From Candidatus Devosia phytovorans (GTDB lineage: Bacteria; Pseudomonadota; Alphaproteobacteria; Rhizobiales; Devosiaceae): a stretch of 64,000 bases of DNA. Shown here one piece after another: positions 52,745 to 60,692 of the stretch. The notes beneath the pieces are model-generated. The model saw only the letters and a program-made list of their open reading frames with translations, made no database searches and was not told the DNA's origin. How positions within the stretch are numbered: the first letter of the stretch is position 1; each line of letters opens with the position of its first letter. The stretch spans positions 811,001-875,000 of the forward strand of contig CP119312.1 in assembly GCA_029202405.1 (NCBI GenBank), read 5' to 3'. A program made the translations under genes and the position numbers.

Positions 52745-53017
52745 ATGCATAAGATTCTGATCATCGCCGCGACCTGTCTCTCGCTGGCCGCTTGCACCAC
52801 CACGCAGCAGGGCGCCACTGTCGGCGCTGTTGGCGGCGGCCTCATCGGCGCTGCTGCTGGTGGTAGCGTGCTGAGCACGGCTGTTGGCGCAGGTGTCGGT
52901 GCCGTGGTCGGCGCTGCTGCCGGTGAAGTTGTTGGCCGTTCGAGCAGCGGTTCCAACATCTGTATCTACCAGCGCCCCGATGGCAGCCGCTACCGCGACA
53001 CCTGCCCGCGCGGCTAA
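52745..53017 (+). CDS. Small glycine-zipper lipoprotein
   Basis: A 90-aa protein with a lipoprotein signal (ILIIAATCLSLAAC), a threonine patch, a glycine zipper (GAVGGGLIGAAAGGSVL, GAGVGAVVGAAAGEVVG) and a short tail SNICIYQRPDGSRYRDTCPR with two cysteines. Such proteins are found in the outer membrane of alphaproteobacteria; the role is unknown. GGAGG precedes the ATG by 8 bases. Confidence 0.85.
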   Translation: MHKILIIAATCLSLAACTTTQQGATVGAVGGGLIGAAAGGSVLSTAVGAGVGAVVGAAAGEVVGRSSSGSNICIYQRPDGSRYRDTCPRG

Positions 53018-53057
53018 AAGAAGTTGCAGCATCGCCCCATGCTGCACGCGCCAACGA

Positions 53058-53114
53058 GCTTTCAGTGGTCGCGGTTTCGAACCGCAAAAGTGGAATCCAC
53101 TTTCTGCTGAAAGC
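53058..53114. repeat. Nested palindromic intergenic element
   Basis: Outer arms GCTTTCAG / CTGAAAGC (53058-53065, 53107-53114) enclose GCGGTTTCGAACCGC and the inner palindrome AAAGTGG-AAT-CCACTTT (53087-53103). The inner sequence looks like intergenic palindromes I associate with rhizobial genomes. It lies in the otherwise empty 348-bp gap before the cold-shock gene. Confidence 0.5.
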
Positions 53115-53132
53115 GCTCCGAAGGCGCCAGAG

Positions 53133-53169
53133 CACCCGGACAGGATTTCCTGGACGGGTGTTTCTCTTT
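53133..53169 (+). terminator. Probable terminator upstream of the cold-shock gene
   Basis: CACCCG (53133-53138) pairs with CGGGTG (53155-53160), with an inner CAGG-ATTT-CCTG hairpin, followed by TTTCTCTTT. It likely ends the glycine-zipper lipoprotein transcript. Confidence 0.6.
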
Positions 53170-53365
53170 GATTGTGCCTTGAACTTCCACGGAAGCGACG
53201 GCATATTCCGTTTTTACGAAACACACTGTCTTGCGTTATCTGACGACCGGCTCGCTGGGAAATTGGCTAAATCCTGATTGGTGAATCGTAAGCCGGGCAC
53301 TGCATGAGGTGTCCGTTTTTCATGCTTGCCGCTGTTGCGGTACGTTCTACGAGGGACCTAATTCC

Positions 53366-53581
53366 ATGGCTGCCATTACCGGTACCGTCAAATTCTTCAA
53401 CACCACCAAGGGCTTCGGCTTCATTTCGCCGGAAAACGGTGAGAAGGACGCATTCGTGCACATTTCTGCCGTGCAGCGTTCGGGCCTGCAGGGCCTGTAT
53501 GAAGGCGACAAGGTGACCTATGAGCTCGAAACCGGCCGCGACGGCAAGGTTTCCGCCACCAACATCACGCTGCTCAGCTAA
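53366..53581 (+). CDS. Cold-shock domain protein (CspA family)
   Basis: RNA-chaperone OB-fold protein of 71 aa: TGTVKFFNTTKGFGFISPE contains RNP1 (KGFGFI) and DAFVHISAV contains RNP2. Single-domain Csp proteins melt mRNA structure. The ATG at 53366 matches the family start and follows GAGGGA. The long stretch before it could be a regulatory 5' leader. A strong terminator follows. Confidence 0.95.
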   Translation: MAAITGTVKFFNTTKGFGFISPENGEKDAFVHISAVQRSGLQGLYEGDKVTYELETGRDGKVSATNITLLS

Positions 53582-53603
53582 TAGCTGCAGCCGCTGTGCG
53601 CTT

Positions 53604-53628
53604 AAGGGCCCCATCGGGGCCCTTTTTT
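53604..53628 (+). terminator. Rho-independent terminator after cold-shock gene
   Basis: Perfect 7-bp stem GGGCCCC / GGGGCCC (53606-53612, 53616-53622) with loop ATC and six T residues, abutting the stop of the convergent response regulator. Confidence 0.85.
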
Positions 53629-54040
53629 ATTGCCCTGACGCGACAGCCTGAAAGGCGGTCAGCGGCTCACTCTGGTTCATGAGCTGGAGCAGGGTGGCGG
53701 CCAGATGGCTATCGGGGAATGGCTTGGCCAGCAAGACGCTGTCCTTGACACCTTCGCTGCTCCATTGGGGTGCCGCATGTCCGGTCATGTAGACAACGGC
53801 GATGCGCGGATGCCTGGAGCGGGCATGACGCGCCACCTGCCAGCCGTCGATGTCGCCACCCAGCCGGATGTCGGTGACGAGACAGGCGAATTTTTCCGGA
53901 TCGCTGTCGATCTCTGCCATCGCCGCCTGCGCATTGAGCGCGGAGAAGACTTCAAACCCCGCACTGATCAAGGCGTCCTCGACGCCGATCACGAGTATGG
54001 CCTCGTCATCGACCAAGAGGACGACAGGCTTCTTGAGCAT
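53627..54040 (-). CDS. Single-domain response regulator (receiver only)
   Basis: A 137-aa CheY-like protein: acidic pocket LLVDDEAILV, phosphoryl-accepting Asp in CLVTDIRLGGDIDGWQV, the conserved Thr in VVYMTGHAA and Lys in LLAKPF. No output domain is attached. No histidine kinase is nearby. The ATG at 54040 has GGAGG upstream. It lies 75 bases after a LuxR-type gene on the same strand, and they may be functionally linked. Confidence 0.87.
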   Translation of the reverse strand: MLKKPVVLLVDDEAILVIGVEDALISAGFEVFSALNAQAAMAEIDSDPEKFACLVTDIRLGGDIDGWQVARHARSRHPRIAVVYMTGHAAPQWSSEGVKDSVLLAKPFPDSHLAATLLQLMNQSEPLTAFQAVASGQ

Positions 54041-54115
54041 TTGGATGCGCCTCCAGCGCAACAGCGTCGCGGCGACGTCGTCGCGACTTTAATGTCTAGA
54101 TATAATCGACGAATA

Positions 54116-54805
54116 TTACAACAAGTTCAGTCGAACCAAATTGGCGACAGTATGTACGCGATTGCGCGTGCCAAACTTTGCTGCAACGTTGTCAGTATGC
54201 TGGTTCACAGTTCTTTCCGACATGCCGAGCATGGCGGCGATCTCGGTGGTGGTGTGGCCCAGCGCCGCCTTCTCCATGACCTGCATTTCGCGCGGCGTAA
54301 GATGGGCTTCGCCCTTTTGCGCCTTGCGGGTCGACTGCAGGGCCGTGAACATCAGATAGGCTGCCGTGTGAAGGCTCGCCAATTCGGTGTGGCGCAGGGT
54401 TGGCGCGCCACCGAACTTGACGACACCAGACAGGCCGGAGCGTTGCAGGATGGGAACGACCACCCCTTCGAGCAGGTCGAATTCTGCGGCGATCTCGAGA
54501 CAGATCTTGTCGTCGCCGAAATGAGTCGCATCGAACCGGCTGACGGCCGACATCTGCGCCAATGCCCTGGTGAGGGCCACGCAGCGGCCGACCACATGAC
54601 GATCGAGGACGGAAGGCCAGCGGGTCCGGCGATCCGGGTCGCTGTCAATCAGGTCCGATATGGTGGAGAGGCCAGGTCCATATTCGAAGGCCACAGCGGA
54701 AGTGAAGCCATAGTGATCGCAGATTGTCGCCAGCGCGTCTTCCGCTGCTCCGCGAGACGATGGCCGCTGCGCGCCATCGACAAGACCTCGGACGAGTTCA
54801 AGCAT
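54116..54805 (-). CDS. LuxR-type transcriptional regulator, orphan
   Basis: A 229-aa protein with an N-terminal region resembling the autoinducer-binding fold of LuxR proteins (YGFTSAVAFEYGPG, FDLLEGVVVPIL) and a C-terminal LuxR helix-turn-helix (LTPREMQVMEKAALGHTTTE, then TVNQHTDNVAAKFGTRNRV). No LuxI synthase gene is in the window, so it may be a solo that reads foreign or endogenous signals. The ATG at 54805 and a GTG at 54808 are alternative starts. Confidence 0.82.
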   Translation of the reverse strand: MLELVRGLVDGAQRPSSRGAAEDALATICDHYGFTSAVAFEYGPGLSTISDLIDSDPDRRTRWPSVLDRHVVGRCVALTRALAQMSAVSRFDATHFGDDKICLEIAAEFDLLEGVVVPILQRSGLSGVVKFGGAPTLRHTELASLHTAAYLMFTALQSTRKAQKGEAHLTPREMQVMEKAALGHTTTEIAAMLGMSERTVNQHTDNVAAKFGTRNRVHTVANLVRLNLL

Positions 54806-55082
54806 CACACCCCCTAGTGGCCTGTCCCGCGTCCATCAGGACGGCCATGATCGTTCGTACCCTGTCTTAGTTAGGGTTAAATTTGGGTAACTGACAATAG
54901 GATGACGCGGGCTTTGAACCGTTTGGATGCCGGGCCTCCAGCGTCGCGCTGCGGCAGTTTGCTCAATGCCCAGGACGCGGGGGCAAGCCTATGGTTATAC
55001 ACAGCCGAACGGGCGCAGATTCGACACGGACAGGCCGATCGGGCAGGCTGTCAGCCGAGAAAGACAGATGGAGGCGGGATCC

Positions 55083-55544
55083 ATGCTGCTGGACTTTTTG
55101 AGGACCCTGGGCGGGCGTGCCGCGCCCGGGTCGGGCCTGCGCCAGTCGGGCGCCTTGCCCTATACGATCCTCAAGGGTCGCGTCGTTTTCCTGCTCGTGA
55201 CATCGCGCAAGACGGGGCGCTGGATCTTTCCCAAGGGGTCGATCAGCGCCGGGCTGACGCCGTGGGACAGCGCGGCCAAGGAAGCGATGGAAGAGGCTGG
55301 GGTGACCGGCGAGGTCAGCAGCACGCCAATCGGCAGCTACCAGAACATGGACAAGGGCGTGCCGGTCGACGTCGACCTCTATCCGCTCAAGGTCGAGCAT
55401 CAGATGGACAATTGGGACGAGATGGACCAGCGGCTACGCCATTGGGCACTGCTGAGCGAAACGCGGCGGCTGCTGGCCGATCGATCGCTGTCGCGCCTCG
55501 CCGATGCGCTGCACCGCCAGGTTGGCGGCGGGACTATCCAGTAG
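55083..55544 (+). CDS. Nudix hydrolase, diphosphoinositol-polyphosphate-phosphatase-like
   Basis: A 153-aa Nudix-fold protein resembling alphaproteobacterial relatives of diphosphoinositol polyphosphate phosphatases (GRWIFPKGSISAGLTPWD then AAKEAMEEAGVTG). The catalytic core E-x-x-E-E of the Nudix box is kept, but the first Glu of the box is a Leu and the Arg before it is Lys. The ATG at 55083 follows GGAGGCGGGATCC; an ATG at 55068 is possible. It overlaps the convergent phosphate transporter by 11 bases. The 277-bp gap upstream shows no other gene. Confidence 0.8.
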   Translation: MLLDFLRTLGGRAAPGSGLRQSGALPYTILKGRVVFLLVTSRKTGRWIFPKGSISAGLTPWDSAAKEAMEEAGVTGEVSSTPIGSYQNMDKGVPVDVDLYPLKVEHQMDNWDEMDQRLRHWALLSETRRLLADRSLSRLADALHRQVGGGTIQ

Positions 55545-56967
55545 CCAGCTGCAGCAGCCAGTAAGCAAGGACGGCCAGGACTGCCGAGGCGGGCAGGGTG
55601 ACGAGCCAGGCTGCGCCGATGCGTGCGAGCTTGAGGCGACGGACGAGGAAGCGGCGCTCATAGCGCCGTTCGCGTCGCAGGGCGATTTCTGGCCGGTCGT
55701 TGAGCCGCGAGGCATCAAGGAAATGGGTGTCTACCGGCACGGCGGCACCATGCATGTTCCTTATCGCCAGATATTCGCGCAGGAAGCCGACACCAAAGAC
55801 AGCGCCGACCGCAACATGGGTGGTTGAGATCGGCAGGCCGAAGGCTGCGGCGGTCAAAACGGTGACGCCAGCGGAGAGGGCGACGCAGAAGGCGCGGATT
55901 TCATTGAGCTTGGTGATCTGCTCGCCGACGGTGTGAATGACGCGCGGACCGAATAGCAGGATGCCCAGGCCAATGCCGACGGCGCCCAGCAGCAGGGTCC
56001 AGTAGGGGAGGATGAGGCCGGCGGAGTCCGGGGTGGCATGAAGGGCGTGCAGAATGGCGGCCAGAGGACCAATGGTATTGGAGACGTCATTGGCGCCATG
56101 GGCGAAGGAGAGCAGCGCGGCGGCGACGATCAGCGGCGGGCGGAAGAGGGTGGCGACCTGCTTCTTGCGGTTGCCGAGACCGAGCGAGCGCAGTTCCACC
56201 CAGGGCTTGGAGACCAGCCAGCCAGCCGCGGCACTGCAGAGGCCGAGCAGCAACGTCTGGCCAAGGCTGGGCTGCCACCAGTGGCCGAGCGCCTTGTTGG
56301 CCAGATACATGGCAAAGACGCCGGCCATGGTGGCCACGAGCAGGGGCACCCAATGGCGGGCGGCAGCGAGCTTGTCGGCGCGGCGGGTGATGAGACGGCG
56401 GATGACGGCGTGGAGGGCTGCGGCGAAGATGGCGCCAAGCAGGGGCGAGAAGACCCAGCTGACGGCGATCATGCCGATGGTCGGCCAACGGACCGTGCCC
56501 AGGCCTGCGGCGGCGATGGCGGCGCCAACGATGGCGCCGATGATGGCATGGGTGGTGGAGACGGGCGTGCCGACAAAGGTCGAGGCATTGATCCACAAGG
56601 CGGCGGCGAGCAGGGCCGATATCATCACCATGGCCATGGTGGTGGGCGGCAGGCTGGAGCCCGAGATCAGCAGGTCGGTCGAGACGGTGCGCACCACGTC
56701 GCCGCCGGCGATCAGGGCGCCGGCCAGGTCGCAGGCGGCGGCGATGGCGAGGGCGGCACCCATCCTGATGGCCCGGGCGCCGACGGCGGGGCCCATGTTG
56801 TTGGCCACGTCATTGGCGCCGATATTGAGCGCCATATAGGCCGCGGCAGCCGCGGCCAGGATCACCAGCGGATGCACGGCGGTGCCGGCCATGACCTGGC
56901 TGGCATAGGCCGCGACGGCAAGCAGGAACAGCAGCGCGATGCCGAGGGGCAGAACTATCCGTTGCAT
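55534..56967 (-). CDS. pit: PiT-family inorganic phosphate transporter
   Basis: Low-affinity proton- or sodium-coupled phosphate permease of 477 aa with about ten membrane segments. The duplicated PiT signature is present: NIGANDVANNMGPAVGARAI near the N terminus and AHGANDVSNTIGPLAAIL in the second half. No PhoU-like regulator gene is adjacent, and I see no Pho box ahead of it, unlike the phytase-like gene at 34193. Confidence 0.92.
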   Translation of the reverse strand: MQRIVLPLGIALLFLLAVAAYASQVMAGTAVHPLVILAAAAAAYMALNIGANDVANNMGPAVGARAIRMGAALAIAAACDLAGALIAGGDVVRTVSTDLLISGSSLPPTTMAMVMISALLAAALWINASTFVGTPVSTTHAIIGAIVGAAIAAAGLGTVRWPTIGMIAVSWVFSPLLGAIFAAALHAVIRRLITRRADKLAAARHWVPLLVATMAGVFAMYLANKALGHWWQPSLGQTLLLGLCSAAAGWLVSKPWVELRSLGLGNRKKQVATLFRPPLIVAAALLSFAHGANDVSNTIGPLAAILHALHATPDSAGLILPYWTLLLGAVGIGLGILLFGPRVIHTVGEQITKLNEIRAFCVALSAGVTVLTAAAFGLPISTTHVAVGAVFGVGFLREYLAIRNMHGAAVPVDTHFLDASRLNDRPEIALRRERRYERRFLVRRLKLARIGAAWLVTLPASAVLAVLAYWLLQLATG

Positions 56968-57155
56968 TTTGCGCGCTGTGGGGCCCTGGAGAGGATGATG
57001 GTTCCTTGGACTATGCTTTGGAGGGCTTGTCGACAGAAATGGCGGGGCTTTGCACTCAACTCTTGGGCAGGTGTTCCGGTTGGCGGGCGGGCGCTATTGA
57101 CAGGCTGACGGCAATGCACCTATCAATGCCGCCGTAATTCTTATGGAGAGGTCCC

Positions 57156-57206
57156 GTGCGGGCACTCATTCTCGTAGTAGGCAGGCGCATCGGCACCGTG
57201 GGGTAA
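57156..57206 (+). CDS. ilvL: Leader peptide of the ilvB attenuator
   Basis: A 16-codon frame starting GTG behind a strong ribosome site (GGAGAGG): MRALILVVGRRIGTVG. Eight of 16 residues are Leu, Ile, Val or Gly, with Leu-Ile-Leu-Val-Val consecutive, as expected for control by branched-chain aminoacyl-tRNA supply. A hairpin-forming region and a terminator follow before ilvB. This is inferred from position and composition. Confidence 0.72.
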   Translation: MRALILVVGRRIGTVG

Positions 57207-57238
57207 AACCCCGCGCGATAGCTGGTGCGCCGAAAACA

Positions 57239-57260
57239 GGTCCCGAACGGGGCCTTTTTT
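57239..57260 (+). terminator. Attenuator terminator upstream of ilvB
   Basis: GGTCCCG (57239-57245) and CGGGGCC (57248-57254) form a GC-rich stem followed by six T residues, 63 bases before ilvB. Upstream segments (GGGG/CCCC around 57199-57212, and GGCACC with GGTGCGCC) can form competing hairpins, and CCCC at 57209-57212 can pair with the terminator's GGGG as an antiterminator. The geometry supports transcription attenuation. Confidence 0.72.
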
Positions 57261-57322
57261 ATTGCCCGGTTTTTGCCGCTACGAGAACGGGCTTCTGGAT
57301 TGGATCGAGGAAGGAAGAGACG

Positions 57323-59092
57323 ATGGCCGAAAAGATGACAGGCGCCGAAATGGTGATCCAGGCGCTGACCGATCAGGGGGTCGAGCATATTTTCGGCTAT
57401 CCGGGCGGCGCGGCCCTGCCGATCTATGACGCCATGTTCCAGCAGGATTTCGTGCAGCATATCCTGGTGCGGCACGAGCAGGGCGCGACGCATATGGCCG
57501 AGGGCTATGCGCGTTCGACGGGCAAATGCGGCGTGGTGCTGGTGACCTCGGGGCCGGGCGCGACCAATGCGGTGACGGGGCTGACCGATGCGCTGATGGA
57601 TTCCATTCCGATGGTGTGCATCACGGCGCAGGTGCCGACGACGCTGATCGGTTCGGACGCCTTCCAGGAATGCGACACCGTGGGCATTACCCGCAGCTGC
57701 ACCAAGTACAATTATCTGGTGAAACGCGTGGAAGACCTGCCGCGCATCATGCATGAGGCGTTTCTCATCGCGACGACCGGGCGGCCGGGGCCTGTTGTGG
57801 TCGATATCCCGAAAGACGTGCAGTTTGCGCTGGGCGACTATTACAAGCCCGATCTCGAGAGCCTGCGTCACCAGAGCTATCGTCCGCAGGTGGATGGCGA
57901 TGCGGCGGCGATCGAGGCGGCGGTCGAAATGATGCTCAAGGCCGAGCGGCCGATCTTTTATACTGGCGGCGGCGTGATCAATGCCGGGCCCAAGGCGAGC
58001 GAGCATCTGCGCGAGCTGGCAGAGCTGACGGGTTTTCCGGTGACCTCGACGCTGATGGGCCTCGGTGCCTTCCCGGCGAGCAATCCGCAGTGGATGGGCA
58101 TGCTGGGCATGCACGGCACCTACGAAGCCAATTGGGCCATGCATGACTGCGACGTCATGATCAATATCGGCGCGCGGTTCGACGACCGCATCACCGGGCG
58201 GATCGATGCGTTCTCGCCCAATAGCGCCAAGATCCATGTCGATATCGATCCGAGCTCGATCAACAAGGTCGTGCGGGTGGATATTCCAATCATCGGCGAT
58301 TGCGAGCGGGTGCTGGCGGAAATGGTGCGCGTGTGGCGCAGCAAGACCAACCAGCCGCGCAGCGAAGCCATTGCCGGCTGGTGGAAGCAGATCGAGAAGT
58401 GGCGGGCGGTGGATTCGCTCGGCTACAAGAATTCCGACACCACCATCAAGCCGCAATATGCGATCGAGCGGCTGTACGAGATGAGCCGCAAGCAGGGCAA
58501 GGAGGTGTTCATCACCACCGAAGTCGGCCAGCACCAGATGTGGGCCGCCCAGCATTTCCATTTCGACAAGCCCAACCACTGGATGACTTCGGGTGGCCTC
58601 GGGACGATGGGCTATGGCCTGCCGGCTGCGGTGGGCGTGCAGGTGGCCCATCCCGATGCGCTGGTGATCGACATTGCCGGCGAAGCCTCGGTGCAGATGA
58701 CCATGCAGGAGATTTCGACGGCGGTGCAATATCGCCTGCCGATCAAGGTCTTCATCCTCAACAACGAGCGCATGGGCATGGTGCGGCAGTGGCAGGACCT
58801 GCTGCATGGCTCGCGCTATGCACATAGCTATTCGGAGTCGCTGCCGGACTTCGTGAAGCTGGCGGAAGCCTATGGCGGCAAGGGGATCCGTTGCGAGAAC
58901 CCGGCCGAGCTCGATGCGGCGATTGCCGAGATGTTCGATTATGACGGCCCGGTGCTGTTCGACGTGATTGTCGAGAAGGACGAGAACTGCCTGCCGATGA
59001 TCCCGTCGGGCAAGCCGCATAACGAGATCATCCTGCCCGATACAGCCAATATCGGCGACATCATCGACGAGAAGGGACGGCAGCTCGTCTAG
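57323..59092 (+). CDS. ilvB: Acetolactate synthase, large subunit
   Basis: Thiamine-diphosphate enzyme at the entry to valine, leucine and isoleucine synthesis. The 589-aa product has the conserved N-terminal glutamate region (VLVRHEQGATHMAEGYAR), the FAD-linked central domain (GMLGMHGTYEANWAMHDCDV) and the ThDP motif around DIAGEASVQMTMQEISTAVQ with ILNNERMGMVRQWQ. The ATG at 57323 follows GAGGAAGGAAGAGACG. ilvN follows after 22 bases. Confidence 0.95.
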   Translation: MAEKMTGAEMVIQALTDQGVEHIFGYPGGAALPIYDAMFQQDFVQHILVRHEQGATHMAEGYARSTGKCGVVLVTSGPGATNAVTGLTDALMDSIPMVCITAQVPTTLIGSDAFQECDTVGITRSCTKYNYLVKRVEDLPRIMHEAFLIATTGRPGPVVVDIPKDVQFALGDYYKPDLESLRHQSYRPQVDGDAAAIEAAVEMMLKAERPIFYTGGGVINAGPKASEHLRELAELTGFPVTSTLMGLGAFPASNPQWMGMLGMHGTYEANWAMHDCDVMINIGARFDDRITGRIDAFSPNSAKIHVDIDPSSINKVVRVDIPIIGDCERVLAEMVRVWRSKTNQPRSEAIAGWWKQIEKWRAVDSLGYKNSDTTIKPQYAIERLYEMSRKQGKEVFITTEVGQHQMWAAQHFHFDKPNHWMTSGGLGTMGYGLPAAVGVQVAHPDALVIDIAGEASVQMTMQEISTAVQYRLPIKVFILNNERMGMVRQWQDLLHGSRYAHSYSESLPDFVKLAEAYGGKGIRCENPAELDAAIAEMFDYDGPVLFDVIVEKDENCLPMIPSGKPHNEIILPDTANIGDIIDEKGRQLV

Positions 59093-59114
59093 GGCGCTGC
59101 AGAGGAGAAAAGCA

Positions 59115-59669
59115 ATGAACGCACATCTGCAGCCCACGGGCTCCGCCTATTTCATCACCAAGGAAACCCAGGAGATCGAGCGGCATACGCTGTCGGTGCT
59201 GGTGGACAATGAGCCGGGAATTCTGGCCCGGGTCGTGGGCCTGTTTTCGGCACGCGGCTATAATATCGAAAGCCTCACCGTCAGCGAGACGGAACACGGG
59301 CGGCGACTTAGTCGCATCACCGTTGTCGTGACGGCCACGCCAAAAGTGCTGGTGCAGATCAAGCTGCAGCTCGAGCGCCTGGTGCCGGTGCACAAGGTGC
59401 ATGACCTAACGAGCGAAGGCGCTTCGCTGGAGCGCGAGCTGGCGCTGATCAAGGTGGCGGGTTCGGGCGATCATCGCGCCGAGACGCTGCGGCTGGCTGA
59501 TGCCTTCCGGGCGCAGATCGTCGATGCGACGGTCGAAAGCTTTGTGTTCGAGGTGACCGGCAAGCCGGCCAAGATCGACAGCTTCATCGCGCTGATGCAG
59601 CCGCTGGGGCTGGTCGAGGTCGTGCGCACGGGTCTGGCCGCGATTTCGCGTGGTCCGCAGAGCATGTAG
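59115..59669 (+). CDS. ilvN: Acetolactate synthase, small regulatory subunit
   Basis: The 184-aa regulatory subunit binds valine and activates the large subunit. It has an N-terminal ACT domain (HTLSVLVDNEPGILARVVGL, FSARGYNIESLTVS) and the C-terminal IlvH domain (ELALIKVAGSGDHRAETLRL). Length is normal for the IlvH/IlvN type. It forms an operon with ilvB under the leader attenuator. Confidence 0.94.
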   Translation: MNAHLQPTGSAYFITKETQEIERHTLSVLVDNEPGILARVVGLFSARGYNIESLTVSETEHGRRLSRITVVVTATPKVLVQIKLQLERLVPVHKVHDLTSEGASLERELALIKVAGSGDHRAETLRLADAFRAQIVDATVESFVFEVTGKPAKIDSFIALMQPLGLVEVVRTGLAAISRGPQSM

Positions 59670-59710
59670 GCTGCTATAGGGCAGGGGCCGCTAAACACGA
59701 GTCCCCTGCC

Positions 59711-60454
59711 ATGACCCTGCTTTCCGTCAATCTCAATGCCGTTGCCCAGTTGCGCAACCGTCGCAATCTGCCGTGGCCGAGTGTGGTCGGGCTGGCGCGG
59801 GTGGTGCTGGATGCGGGGGCGAGTGGGGTGACGGTGCACCCGCGGCCCGATGAGCGGCATATCCGGCGGACGGATGTGTTTGATCTGGCAGAGCTGCTGG
59901 CGAGCGAATATCCGCAGGCCGAGTTCAATATCGAAGGCTATCCGAGCGAGGATTTCTTTGACCTGATCGACCAGGTCAATCCGGCGCAGGTGACGCTGGT
60001 CCCCGATGATCCGGCACAGGCGACGTCGGACCATGGCTGGGATTTTCTCGGCAAGGGCAACTTCCTGACTGACGTGGTGGGGCGGCTGAAGAAGGACGGG
60101 CGGCGGATCTCGCTGTTCTGCGATCCAGATGCGGGTGTCGCGGGGGTGGCCGCGGCCAAGGCGACCGGTGCCGACCGGATCGAGCTTTACACCGGTCCTT
60201 ATGGCGGCTGCTATGACGATGCGGAACGCGCAGTGCGCGAGTTGGCAGCGCTGGCGCATACAGCGCAGGCGGCGCATGCGGCGGGCATGGGGGTCAATGC
60301 GGGGCATGACCTGACGCTGGCCAATCTGCCCGCGTTCCAGTCCGCGGTGCTGCATGTCGACGAGGCGTCGATTGGCCATGGCATTACTGCCGACGCGCTG
60401 CTGATGGGTTTTGCCGAGGCGGTGCGGCAGTATCGTGCCGTTCTGGGCAGCTAG
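59711..60454 (+). CDS. pdxJ: Pyridoxine 5'-phosphate synthase PdxJ
   Basis: Condenses 1-deoxyxylulose phosphate with aminoacetone phosphate to make vitamin B6. The 247-aa TIM-barrel protein has SVNLNAVAQLRNRRNLPWPS, GVTVHPRPDERHIRRTDVFD, VTLVPDDPAQATSDHGWDF and the C-terminal GMGVNAGHDLTLANL and DEASIGHGITADALLMG. It lies 41 bases after ilvN on the same strand and may be part of that transcript. Confidence 0.95.
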   Translation: MTLLSVNLNAVAQLRNRRNLPWPSVVGLARVVLDAGASGVTVHPRPDERHIRRTDVFDLAELLASEYPQAEFNIEGYPSEDFFDLIDQVNPAQVTLVPDDPAQATSDHGWDFLGKGNFLTDVVGRLKKDGRRISLFCDPDAGVAGVAAAKATGADRIELYTGPYGGCYDDAERAVRELAALAHTAQAAHAAGMGVNAGHDLTLANLPAFQSAVLHVDEASIGHGITADALLMGFAEAVRQYRAVLGS

Positions 60455-60586
60455 ACCAGCTGCATTGGCATATCTGCATTGAACAGTTCGTCAGCGCCGC
60501 GCCTACAGTGACCCCGAGATAGGCCAGTTTTGCTGACTAATGAGCAAAATCTTCAGGCTACGCCGATACTTACACCAGTGTAACCT

Positions 60587-60654
60587 AGGGTCAGTCCTGA
60601 CCCTGTGTCACACGCAGGTGCCCACTTGCGATGATCGAGCCTAGGCACATATAT
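60587..60654 (+). promoter_or_regulatory. Inverted repeat and promoter-like elements before the FMN reductase gene
   Basis: AGGGTCAG-TC-CTGACCCT (60587-60604) is a perfect 8-bp dyad. About 20 bases on, TTGCGA (60626-60631) and ATATAT (60649-60654) are spaced by 17 bp, resembling a sigma-70 promoter about 40 bases before the gene. The dyad would sit just upstream of the -35, consistent with an activator or repressor site. Inferred. Confidence 0.4.
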
Positions 60655-60692
60655 CGCCTCAGTTACGATTTGTTACCAAGGAGGGCACGTCG

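Noticed and set aside
57143..57322. In-frame 60-codon N-terminal extension of ilvB
   Set aside because: It runs through the attenuator hairpins and lacks acetolactate synthase homology; the ATG at 57323 has the good ribosome site and the family start.
57056..59137. 693-codon reverse-strand frame opposite ilvB
   Set aside because: Shadow of ilvB with His/Arg-rich composition and no homology recognised.
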